Source: Christiangramia sp. OXR-203
GTDB lineage: Bacteria > Bacteroidota > Bacteroidia > Flavobacteriales > Flavobacteriaceae
Length of the DNA stretch: 64,000 nt
NCBI RefSeq assembly: GCF_034372165.1
Contig: NZ_CP139698.1
Location: 310,001 to 374,000 of the forward strand
Reading direction: 5' to 3'
Part shown: positions 56,697 to 64,000 of the stretch, in pieces
Layout of the letters: the number at the start of each line of letters is the position of its first letter
How positions within the stretch are numbered: the stretch's first letter is position 1
Notes under the pieces: model-generated
The model's input: the letters and a program-made list of their open reading frames with translations, nothing else
The model's database searches: none
What the model was told of the DNA's origin: nothing
Translations under genes and position numbers: made by a program

Positions 56697-58274
56697 ATGA
56701 GCACACTGGTTCAAATTACAGCTTTACCCCGGGAACTTGAAGATCATCATTTGCTTCTGAACAGGGCAATTAAGAAATCGAATATCAGAAAGGATGATAT
56801 AGGAGACTGGAGAATTAGAAAGCGTTCTATCGATGCCCGGAAAAAACCGGTGAAACTGAATCTGCAGATCGAGATCTGGAAACACGGTGAAGAAAGAAGT
56901 ACGAGATCATCTTTGTCTCTTCAGGATGTTTCCGAAGCAAAGGAAATAGCAATTATTGGTGCTGGTCCTGCTGGATTGTATGCAGCATTACGAGCAGTGG
57001 AAGCGGGCTTGAAACCTGTGGTTTTTGAACGTGGAAAAGATGTAAGAGCCAGAAGACATGACCTTGCCAAGATTAATAAAGAGCAAACTGTAAACCCGGA
57101 ATCTAATTATTGTTTTGGAGAAGGTGGCGCCGGTACATACTCAGATGGGAAATTATATACGCGCTCGAAGAAACGTGGAAATGTATTGAAAGCCCTGGAG
57201 TGGTTCGTGGAATTTGGAGCAGATCCTGATATTCTTGTGGATGCACATCCGCATATTGGAACGAATAAATTACCTAAGATCATCACCGCTATGCGAGAAG
57301 CGATCGTGGATGCTGGAGGAGAAGTACATTTTAACTCTAAGCTAACCGATCTAAAGTTAGAGAGTGATAAGATCACGGCCATTGAGATCAATAAGGAGAA
57401 GTGGTTGCATTTTGATGAGGTAATTCTGGCGACGGGACACTCGGCCAGGGATATATTTTACCTGCTACATGAACGAAATATTAAGATAGAAGCCAAGCCT
57501 TTCGCGCTGGGAGTTCGAATTGAGCATCAGCAAAAACTGATTGATCATATCCAGTATCACGGGGATGATGAAAATCCTTATTTACCTCCAGCTTCGTACA
57601 GTCTGGTAGAACAGGTAGATGGACTTGGTGTGTATTCTTTCTGTATGTGTCCGGGAGGTATTATTGCTCCGTGTGCTACAGAACAGGAAGAAGTGGTAAC
57701 CAACGGCTGGAGTCCAAGTAAGCGAAATAATCCATATTCCAACTCAGGAATAGTAGTAAGTATAGAACCTACAGATCTGCCGGGTTATACAGAGAATAAT
57801 CCATTTGTTTGTCTTGACTTTCAGAAGATGGTGGAAAGAAATTGTTGGGAAGCGGCTGGCAAAACTCAGCAGGTTCCTGCGCAGCGTATGAAGGATTTTG
57901 TAGAAGGAAGGTTGTCTTCAGATTTCCCGAAAACTTCTTATCAGCCTGGAATAGTAAGCGTTGATCTTAATAAAGTATTACCAGATCTAATAGCTAAAAG
58001 ACTACGAAAAGCCTTTGTGAAATTCGGTAAAAGGCTGAAAGGTTATTATACGAACGAAGCCGTTTTACATGCTCCGGAAAGTAGGACTTCTTCACCAATT
58101 CTAATTCCGCGTGACCCGTCAACACTGGAACATTTAGAAGTAAAAGGATTCTATCCCTGTGGAGAAGGAGCCGGATATGCCGGAGGAATCATTTCCGCAG
58201 CTATAGACGGAATCAACTGTGTCGATGCGATTGCGAAGAAGTATGCAGCAACACAGGCAGGCGGTAGCGAATAA
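56697..58274 (+). CDS. FAD-dependent oxidoreductase (COG2509 type)
   Basis: A 525-residue flavoprotein. After an N-terminal alpha-beta region of about 80 residues comes the FAD-binding motif AIIGAGPAGLYAALRA. Then NYCFGEGGAGTYSDGKLYTR and, near the C-terminus, GFYPCGEGAGYAGGI. These fit the uncharacterised FAD-dependent dehydrogenases of COG2509. Substrate unknown. The ATG at 56697 is chosen over a TTG nine bases upstream that lies in the -7 box. Confidence 0.88.
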   Translation: MSTLVQITALPRELEDHHLLLNRAIKKSNIRKDDIGDWRIRKRSIDARKKPVKLNLQIEIWKHGEERSTRSSLSLQDVSEAKEIAIIGAGPAGLYAALRAVEAGLKPVVFERGKDVRARRHDLAKINKEQTVNPESNYCFGEGGAGTYSDGKLYTRSKKRGNVLKALEWFVEFGADPDILVDAHPHIGTNKLPKIITAMREAIVDAGGEVHFNSKLTDLKLESDKITAIEINKEKWLHFDEVILATGHSARDIFYLLHERNIKIEAKPFALGVRIEHQQKLIDHIQYHGDDENPYLPPASYSLVEQVDGLGVYSFCMCPGGIIAPCATEQEEVVTNGWSPSKRNNPYSNSGIVVSIEPTDLPGYTENNPFVCLDFQKMVERNCWEAAGKTQQVPAQRMKDFVEGRLSSDFPKTSYQPGIVSVDLNKVLPDLIAKRLRKAFVKFGKRLKGYYTNEAVLHAPESRTSSPILIPRDPSTLEHLEVKGFYPCGEGAGYAGGIISAAIDGINCVDAIAKKYAATQAGGSE

Positions 58275-58298
58275 GTTGTTGCAGTTTCTACTACATTT

Positions 58299-61280
58299 CT
58301 AGACTGCAAACTTAAAATTATTTCCCACGAGTCTGGGATCGGTTTGTGTAGCCTGTCTGGTGAGAGTTTTGATGCTAATGGAGATATATCCAAGATTGGA
58401 AACCACTTCACCATAACACAGATAAATTCCCTTAGTTCTTATAGGATACTTTTCAGCTATTAAAGGGAAAAGAACCACATCAAATATCACTCCTTCAGGA
58501 TCATAGAATGTGCCGAAATACATGTATTTACCATTTGAAGTCCCGGTTTTTTTAGAATTTACCAGGTTACCATAGATCTCTATGTTTTTCCCGATATGAT
58601 CTTTTAACTGCGAAGCTGTAACCACATTTTGCTTTAGAGGATCTTTCAGTAATTCAAAATGACTGCATAGCGGAAATCCCAGAAGTTCCATCTGGTCGTA
58701 GGCTTCGATCATTTTGGAAGCTTCAAATTCCGGCAATTCAAAATCTTTATGCTTCGGTTTAAAAAGTAGCGGCTGATTCGTTTTTGGTTTATTCCTGTCC
58801 AGTTTAAAATAAGCTTTCCATAAAAGTTCGTGTTTGTCTATTCCGGTAAACCTAAAGGCGTTGATCTTTAGTAACAAGCTAAGTTGTTCAATAGAGATCT
58901 GGATACGGTCTATAAAATCATCCAGTGACCTAAATTCTCCAAAAAATTGCCTGTTTTCCAGTATTTGCTGAATAGTTTTTACTTCCAACTCCTTTATATA
59001 TCCAAAACCCAGGTAGACGTTTTTTCCGTAGATCACATTGGGGTGATCACTTTTATTAATACACGGAGCGTGAATCGTACCGCCCCATCGTCTTATTTCC
59101 TGAATATAGGTCTGCAGATCATAAAAACCACCTCCATTGTTGATCGCTGCCACCATAAACTCAAGCGGAAAATATTTCTTCAGGTACAAACTCTGGTAAC
59201 TTTCCACCGCGTATGAAGCCGAGTGTCCCTTCGGAAATGCATAGCCGGCAAAGGAAGAGATCTGTTCCCAGACTTCATCGATCAGTTTTGGTTTGTAACC
59301 TTTATTATTACAGTTCTCGCGGAAGGTATTCTCGATCTTTTCCATTTGCCCCCGGGAAGTTTTTTTTCCGCTCATCCCTCTTCGTAATACATCTGCATCA
59401 TCCAGGCTCAAACCGGCAAAATGATAAGCGACTTTCATTACATCTTCCTGGTAAACCATCACGCCATAAGTGTCGGGCATGATCTCGTACATTACCGGGT
59501 GCGCTTCCTTTCTTTTTTCAGGAAAGCGATGTCTTAGAATAAATTCATCCTTCATACCAGCGCTGGAAATTCCTGGTCTAATTACAGAACTTGCTGCAAC
59601 CAGGTTAAGGTAATCCCTGGTTTGTAGTTTTGTAAGTAAACCTCGCATGGCAGGAGATTCCACATAAAATACTCCCATACAATCGCCAGTGGTGAGCAAT
59701 TCGTTGATCGCTGGATCTTCCTTAAAAGCTTTGATGTTTTCGATATCCTCTAATTTAGCATCTGGCTGATTCTGTTTTACGATCTCGATGGTATCGGTGA
59801 TTTTTGAGAGTCCGCGTTGGGCAAGAATATCAAATTTATGAATGCCTACTTCTTCAGCAATGTTCATATCGATCTGTATCGTCCGGAAGCCTTTGGGAGG
59901 TAAAAACGTAGCGGCATAATTATGCACCGAATCGTCCAGGATCAAAATTCCACCGGAATGAACACTTAAATAATTTGGGAAACCTTCTATAAGTTTGCTA
60001 TACCTAATTACCAGTTTCTCCAGATGATCCAAGTTGTCATAGGAATAGAATCCAGAAGCGAGCTTATCGATATTTTCTTTAGGCAAACCAAAAACCTTCC
60101 CGAGTTCACGGGCTACTGCACGCTGTTTAAAGGTAACATAGGTGCCCATAAGCGCAGTATTTTTATAAGTTCTGAAGATATAATCTGTGATATCATTACG
60201 GTCTTTCCATGAAAAATCAAGGTCAAAATCTGGCGGAGATTTCCGGTTAGGATTTATAAAACGTTCAAAATAAAGATCGAGTTCTATAGGGTCTACATTG
60301 GTGATTCCAAGAATATAGGCAACAACCGAATTCGCACCGCTCCCACGTCCTACAAATGGATAATTCTGCGAACGAGCATAGTCCACAATTCCCAGGTTGA
60401 TAAGAAAATAAGAAACAAACTCAAGCCTGATGATAGATTCCAGTTCTTTTTCAACCCGCGTATAAACTTCCCGATTTGCTTTTGGGTATTTCTCGGGAAG
60501 TTTTTCATAGGTGAGCCGCCGGATCATATCTGCATCCTCTTCGATCGTATTTCGGTAAATCTTTAAATTTCGGTTCTGTCCTTTCCCAAAGTCATAATGC
60601 ACCTTGCAAGCGTCCATAATTTGTTGTGTATTCTCCAGAATATGAGGGAAATCCTCAAAAGCGGCTTCCATTTCCTGCCTGGGATACATTTTATGTGAAG
60701 CTTTTCCCTGTTCTGATTCCGGAAGCTTGCTTAGCAGCAAATTATTGTCGATCGCCCTGAGTAAGCGATGTGCATTAAAGTCTTTTTTATTCCGAAAGCT
60801 CACCGTTTGTAAAATAACCAGTTTATCCTTCAGATTTATGTATTCTGAAAATCTTAATTTCCCGATCTCCTCTTTGGAAACTCCTATATATTCATTGCTT
60901 CTGAAATTTTTACGTTTTTGTTCTACCACTTTTCCGAAGGGATAAATGATAAAACAATCAGGTAGTTGTGGAGCTACCGTTTCAAAATCTTTTTTTTCAT
61001 GCAGGTGATTAGAAAGATGATCGTTTAGTTGAAGGAAGCCAGCATTTTTTTTCGCCAGTCCAATATATTGTTGCTCAGCAGCATTTCTAAAGTCAATTCC
61101 CAGAACCGGTTTGATTTTGGTTCCATTGGTAAGCCTCAGGAATTCGAGGCAGGCTGAAGTATTATTGATGTCTGTAATAGCGAACTGCCAGATATCGTTG
61201 GAGTAGGCGAGCTCACACAACTCCCTGATGGGAAAAGTCCCATATCGCAGTGAATAGTATGTGTGGCAGTTTAAATACAT
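58299..61280 (-). CDS. dnaE: DNA polymerase III alpha subunit, translesion (DnaE2-like) form
   Basis: A 993-residue C-family polymerase, shorter than replicative DnaE. PHP domain at the N-terminus (MYLNCHTYYSLRYGTFPIRE), where the usual HxH is NxH, so PHP nuclease function is doubtful. Catalytic Asp pair in PDFDLDFSW. Helix-hairpin-helix region and a C-terminal OB fold (GKNIEIYGNLVNSKKTGTSN) follow. It is 35 bases downstream of dinB, which suggests an error-prone polymerase pair. Its end lies 24 bases from the convergent FAD oxidoreductase. Confidence 0.9.
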   Translation of the reverse strand: MYLNCHTYYSLRYGTFPIRELCELAYSNDIWQFAITDINNTSACLEFLRLTNGTKIKPVLGIDFRNAAEQQYIGLAKKNAGFLQLNDHLSNHLHEKKDFETVAPQLPDCFIIYPFGKVVEQKRKNFRSNEYIGVSKEEIGKLRFSEYINLKDKLVILQTVSFRNKKDFNAHRLLRAIDNNLLLSKLPESEQGKASHKMYPRQEMEAAFEDFPHILENTQQIMDACKVHYDFGKGQNRNLKIYRNTIEEDADMIRRLTYEKLPEKYPKANREVYTRVEKELESIIRLEFVSYFLINLGIVDYARSQNYPFVGRGSGANSVVAYILGITNVDPIELDLYFERFINPNRKSPPDFDLDFSWKDRNDITDYIFRTYKNTALMGTYVTFKQRAVARELGKVFGLPKENIDKLASGFYSYDNLDHLEKLVIRYSKLIEGFPNYLSVHSGGILILDDSVHNYAATFLPPKGFRTIQIDMNIAEEVGIHKFDILAQRGLSKITDTIEIVKQNQPDAKLEDIENIKAFKEDPAINELLTTGDCMGVFYVESPAMRGLLTKLQTRDYLNLVAASSVIRPGISSAGMKDEFILRHRFPEKRKEAHPVMYEIMPDTYGVMVYQEDVMKVAYHFAGLSLDDADVLRRGMSGKKTSRGQMEKIENTFRENCNNKGYKPKLIDEVWEQISSFAGYAFPKGHSASYAVESYQSLYLKKYFPLEFMVAAINNGGGFYDLQTYIQEIRRWGGTIHAPCINKSDHPNVIYGKNVYLGFGYIKELEVKTIQQILENRQFFGEFRSLDDFIDRIQISIEQLSLLLKINAFRFTGIDKHELLWKAYFKLDRNKPKTNQPLLFKPKHKDFELPEFEASKMIEAYDQMELLGFPLCSHFELLKDPLKQNVVTASQLKDHIGKNIEIYGNLVNSKKTGTSNGKYMYFGTFYDPEGVIFDVVLFPLIAEKYPIRTKGIYLCYGEVVSNLGYISISIKTLTRQATQTDPRLVGNNFKFAV

Positions 61281-61315
61281 CAGTTAATCTTTTTATACTT
61301 CAGAATAGATTATCA

Positions 61316-62536
61316 TTATTGTTTTCTATGTGCAAGAACGATAGGTGGCTCCCCGTTAAAAGGATTCTTCATTCTGCCGATGGTTTTCGCATCCATAGCA
61401 GCAGCACGCATCACCGCATGTTCACCAAAGCGATTTTTGATCTTATCCAGAGAATTGTAGAGATTCAGCATATCTTCAGAATCATCAAAAAGATTGATCT
61501 GGTAGTGACCTCCCACGAGTCCGCTAAATTTCACCCCGATCAACCTGATGAGCAAGCGCCTGCTGTATAATTGTTTAAAAAGCTCCTCGACCTTAGGAAT
61601 TAGGATATGATCTGCACTGGTATATGGGATGCTTACCTGTTTGCTGTAAGTTTGAAAATCTGAATACCTGATCTTTACACTCACTGTGGAAACGAGCTTA
61701 TTTCCCCGGCGAAGCTGATAGGCGAGACTTTCTGCCATGGCTACTAGCGTACCATGCAAACGGATCATATCGATAGTGTCCCTGTTAAAGGTTCTTTCAG
61801 TTGAAATAGACTTGCGCTCGTGAAACGGAATGATAGGAGGATTGTCGATCCCGTGAGCACGTTTCCATATAGTACGGCCATTCTTACCCAACACGCTCTC
61901 TAAAACCTCTACAGGCATCTTCTGAATCGTCTCAATTCTGCGAACGCCGAGGTTTAATAATTTCTGAAAGGTTTTATTTCCAATCATCGGGATCTTGTTC
62001 ACTGCAAGTGGAGCAAGGAATGTTTTTTCTGAACCTGCTTCGATCACTTTCTGGGCATAAGGTTTGCCTTCGCCGGTAGCAATTTTAGAAACCACTTTGT
62101 TAGTGGAAAGTCCGAAGGAAATAGGTAAATAAGTTTCCTTTTTGATAGTTTCCTGAAGTTCTTTAGCGAACTGGGTGATTCCGAAAAATCTATCCATTCC
62201 CGTGAGATCTGCATAAAATTCATCTACGCTGGCCTTTTCAAAAGAAGGAACTTTGCTACGAATAACTTCGGTTACCTCATGGGAGAATTTCGTGTAAGTG
62301 GAAGCATTCCCTTTGATAACGATAGACTGTGGGCAGAGTTGCCTGGCCACTTTCATGGACATTCCGGAATGTACTCCAAACTTGCGAGTCTCATAACTGC
62401 ATGCTGCTACTACGCCGCGATCTCCCAGACCACCTACAATAAGGGGTTTATCATTCAATTTAGAATCCAGACGCCTCTCTGCGGAAACAAAAAAGGTGTC
62501 AAGATCCAGATGTATAATTGATTTCTCTAACTTCAT
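61316..62536 (-). CDS. dinB: Y-family DNA polymerase (DinB/ImuB-like, Pol IV)
   Basis: A 406-residue Y-family polymerase. Catalytic acids in IHLDLDTFFVSAERR and in SVDEFYADLTGMD. Little-finger domain from about residue 240. QINLFDD near residue 345 matches the beta-clamp binding motif QxxLF. About 40 further residues end in GRMKNPFNGEPPIVLAHRKQ, a tail longer than in E. coli Pol IV. Active-site acids are intact, so it should be catalytic. Confidence 0.93.
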   Translation of the reverse strand: MKLEKSIIHLDLDTFFVSAERRLDSKLNDKPLIVGGLGDRGVVAACSYETRKFGVHSGMSMKVARQLCPQSIVIKGNASTYTKFSHEVTEVIRSKVPSFEKASVDEFYADLTGMDRFFGITQFAKELQETIKKETYLPISFGLSTNKVVSKIATGEGKPYAQKVIEAGSEKTFLAPLAVNKIPMIGNKTFQKLLNLGVRRIETIQKMPVEVLESVLGKNGRTIWKRAHGIDNPPIIPFHERKSISTERTFNRDTIDMIRLHGTLVAMAESLAYQLRRGNKLVSTVSVKIRYSDFQTYSKQVSIPYTSADHILIPKVEELFKQLYSRRLLIRLIGVKFSGLVGGHYQINLFDDSEDMLNLYNSLDKIKNRFGEHAVMRAAAMDAKTIGRMKNPFNGEPPIVLAHRKQ

Positions 62537-62902
62537 AATAGGAATAAATCCATTAAATAGGAATTATTCCAAAATTATGAATTTAATCTGGTTTATGATG
62601 TTGAGGGAGCGTTAAAAAGAAATGGAAATTTGAAATTGAATGGGGATATAGAGCTGGAAGTTAATCTCAAATGAAAAAATATTATCTAAAATTGATTTCT
62701 CAGTTTTCAATATTGAAATTGCCTCAGTAATATGATAATTTGTGTAATAGAGATTTGTTATTATTTAAATTTTTTTAATTGGGTTTATCGTTAAATATTT
62801 TTCATTTATCGATCTTTCATGTCAATTCTAATGATATATCACACTTTTAGAGTGTCAATTATGAATTTTTCGTAACTTAATAATTCATTAATACTCAGGA
62901 TT
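62537..62902 (+). other. AT-rich intergenic region upstream of dinB
   Basis: A 366-base stretch without a convincing gene. Near dinB it holds a TAATTTTG box on the minus strand (62570-62577) and an inverted repeat GGAATAA/TTATTCC (62541-62547 and 62564-62570) around the expected transcription start. The rest is AT-rich with only short, unlikely frames; 5-base repeats ACACT/AGTGT sit near 62838-62852. Confidence 0.5.
62541..62577 (-). promoter_or_regulatory. Possible dinB promoter with operator-like inverted repeat
   Basis: TAATTTTG on the minus strand at 62570-62577, 33 bases before the dinB ATG, followed by a seven-base inverted repeat with 16-base spacer. TAGGAAT occurs twice in direct orientation within it. 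An operator role is inference. Confidence 0.35.
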
Positions 62903-63136
62903 ATGAAAAGTTCTTCAGGAAAACGCGGACTCATAAAAAAATATGCTACAGATTTTATCTTTTCTGAAAAAACCAGGTTTGTCCTTGACGGTATTGGTTT
63001 TAGTAATTCTTCAGAACAACCTGGATCAAAAATTATAAAATTCAGATTTGATAATTCAGACTCAGATAAAGCAACCAAACCTGTCTTTCGTTGTATCTAT
63101 AAAATGATGAGAAAATTCAATCTATCCTTAAACTAA
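62903..63136 (+). CDS. Small basic hypothetical protein
   Basis: A 77-codon ORF encoding a basic protein rich in Lys, Ser and Phe, beginning MKSSSGKRGLIKKYATDF and ending CIYKMMRKFNLSLN. No family recognised and no promoter box found. A 79-codon frame runs opposite it, but the plus frame is preferred because it has a better spaced start and the region ends in a plus-strand terminator. Confidence 0.4.
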   Translation: MKSSSGKRGLIKKYATDFIFSEKTRFVLDGIGFSNSSEQPGSKIIKFRFDNSDSDKATKPVFRCIYKMMRKFNLSLN

Positions 63137-63182
63137 GCGCTTTTATATATAAGTGTAGGATACTGTCATAAGCACTAATGTA

Positions 63183-63275
63183 ATGAAAGCCCGTATCAGA
63201 GAAGCAAGTTTCCAGGACTGGTTAAATGGTCAGAATGTACTTTCTGAAGAAACTGCGATAGTGATTCCTGAATAA
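63183..63275 (+). CDS. Candidate 30-residue peptide
   Basis: ATG-to-stop frame encoding 30 residues, beginning MKARIREASFQDWLNGQNV and ending AIVIPE. Composition is protein-like, with balanced charges and a helix-forming start, and it is followed at once by a terminator. It may be a small protein or the remnant of a larger one. Confidence 0.35.
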   Translation: MKARIREASFQDWLNGQNVLSEETAIVIPE

Positions 63276-63293
63276 TCTTTCGGAATTGAAAAC

Positions 63294-63323
63294 AAAAAGC
63301 CCGGTCATAATGACCGGGCTTTT
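63294..63323 (+). terminator. Bidirectional terminator at the right end
   Basis: AAAAAGCCCGGTCA, loop TAA, TGACCGGGCTTTT: a 13-pair stem between the small ORFs and the convergent secreted-protein gene. Confidence 0.85.
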
Positions 63324-63345
63324 CTTTTGAAACTAAAAAACTAAA

Positions 63346-64000
63346 TTAGTCTTCAAAATATACTGCAGATACTCCAGAAAGCATATTATTTACAGCTGGA
63401 GTTGCATTTCCACTTGCATTTGACGCATCGTCAAAAGACAATACTCTACCGCCACCATTAGCAAGTTCAGCAACGTAGATCATATCAGAATCTGCATCGT
63501 ACGCAACATTTACCGGGTTACCCAATAAAGTAGCTGCTCCAGAAATTCTCATTTGATCTGAAAGAGCTAAAGTTCCAGCATCCATGGTATTATTAAATTT
63601 ACTGTCAAAGTCAGTAATTACATGAAGTCCACCATCAGAATCTGATCCTGCATCTCCAATATCTGTAAGTACCATCGTTCCATTATCATAGTCTAAACCA
63701 TGAGTTCTCACGATTCCTTCTACCATAACAGTTTTTGTAGCGCTTACCATTCCATCTGTATTATTAGAAAGGAAATTATCAAAACTAGCAAGCATGTTTG
63801 TAGTATCTACAATCGCATACAATGTGTTTCCAACAAACTCGATACCCCAAACTTTAAAGTCTACGGTTATTGTGTTTCTTAATGTAAAACCGTTGTCTTC
63901 TTTGCTATAGATATAAAATCTACCATCTGCAGTGGTGTCATCTCCATCAACATCAGCATTATCTGCTACTACGATAAGGTCACCATTCACAGCAACATCT
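63346..64000 (-). CDS. Secreted beta-propeller-like protein, 3' part
   Basis: The C-terminal 217 codons of a protein whose frame stays open to the right edge, so the beginning is missing. The sequence is acidic with repeated blade-like units (RFYIYSKEDNGF, LYAIVDTTNMLASFDN, MIYVAELANGGGRVLSFDD). This recalls NHL/YVTN-type extracellular propellers. Stop at 63346-63348 after VSAVYFED. Probably exported; function unknown. Confidence 0.7.
   Translation of the reverse strand, partial: DVAVNGDLIVVADNADVDGDDTTADGRFYIYSKEDNGFTLRNTITVDFKVWGIEFVGNTLYAIVDTTNMLASFDNFLSNNTDGMVSATKTVMVEGIVRTHGLDYDNGTMVLTDIGDAGSDSDGGLHVITDFDSKFNNTMDAGTLALSDQMRISGAATLLGNPVNVAYDADSDMIYVAELANGGGRVLSFDDASNASGNATPAVNNMLSGVSAVYFED

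Noticed and set aside
62671-62740. 19-codon plus-strand frame in the AT-rich gap
   Set aside because: Too short, with no promoter and AT-driven composition.
62839-63078. 79-codon minus-strand frame opposite the 77-codon ORF
   Set aside because: Mirror frame of the plus ORF; the terminator at 63294-63323 and the lack of minus-strand signals favour the plus strand, though neither is certain.
63346-63990. Complete 214-residue protein starting at a GTG near 63990
   Set aside because: The frame remains open to the right edge, so the GTG is an internal Val codon and the gene is partial.

Overview
The window reads as a stretch of chromosome from a marine-type member of the Flavobacteriia (Bacteroidota), most like Gramella/Christiangramia. 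Four things support this (inference from family knowledge, no search run). Start regions carry the Bacteroidota -7 box TAnnTTTG, in several places with a TTG or TTTG -33 box 18-22 bases upstream. The suf cluster has the flavobacterial layout sufA-B-C-D-S plus sufE-sufT-DUF2480-DUF3078. Succinate dehydrogenase has a single five-helix membrane subunit. There are many small lipoproteins and secreted proteins. Genes are tightly packed on both strands. I saw no rRNA, tRNA, CRISPR array, insertion sequence or prophage.

Layout. 1-1525: succinate dehydrogenase (flavoprotein cut by the left edge, and cytochrome b) with its promoter. 1729-3446: a DinB-fold protein and a DnaJ-type co-chaperone with its CbpM modulator. 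3448-9438: an acetyltransferase, a large secreted Asp-box propeller protein, an aminopeptidase P-type peptidase, an alpha/beta hydrolase and a small Cys-rich protein. 9598-10653: thiamine-phosphate kinase. 10870-19251: the Fe-S assembly cluster, apparently two transcription units separated by a terminator after sufS and with a clear promoter before sufE; each half carries an extra small exported-protein gene. 19368-26446: HflX GTPase, two SDR-fold proteins, a secreted protein, an M28 membrane peptidase, a CBS protein and a DUF4174 protein. 26494-29821: a run of small lipoproteins and hypotheticals. 29998-34431: a short SSB, a histone-deacetylase-fold hydrolase, MetRS, a lipoprotein and YraN. 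34511-38965: an M13 peptidase, two secreted proteins and a short-chain threonine dehydrogenase. 39019-43120: cold-shock protein, a ClC channel whose CBS tail is cut off by a frame change, and AspRS. 43350-50596: a MORN-repeat protein and a complete tetR-tolC-MFP-RND efflux operon. 50654-55916: prenyl synthase and 2-oxoglutarate dehydrogenase E1/E2. 55937-58274: a short promoter-to-terminator unit, a retropepsin-like protein and an FAD oxidoreductase. 58299-62536: a dnaE-dinB translesion polymerase pair. 62537-64000: an AT-rich, gene-poor stretch with two small ORFs and the 3' part of a secreted propeller-like protein.

Most genes are central or housekeeping functions: TCA cycle (Sdh, SucAB), Fe-S assembly, aminoacyl-tRNA synthetases, prenyl diphosphate synthesis. 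The points I consider most worth a second look are the small transcript unit at 55937-56139, the split ClC channel at 39861-39866, the metG terminator touching the next start codon at 31244-31272, two apparently leaderless genes (hflX and the FAD oxidoreductase), and the translesion polymerase pair with no LexA or ImuA partner.
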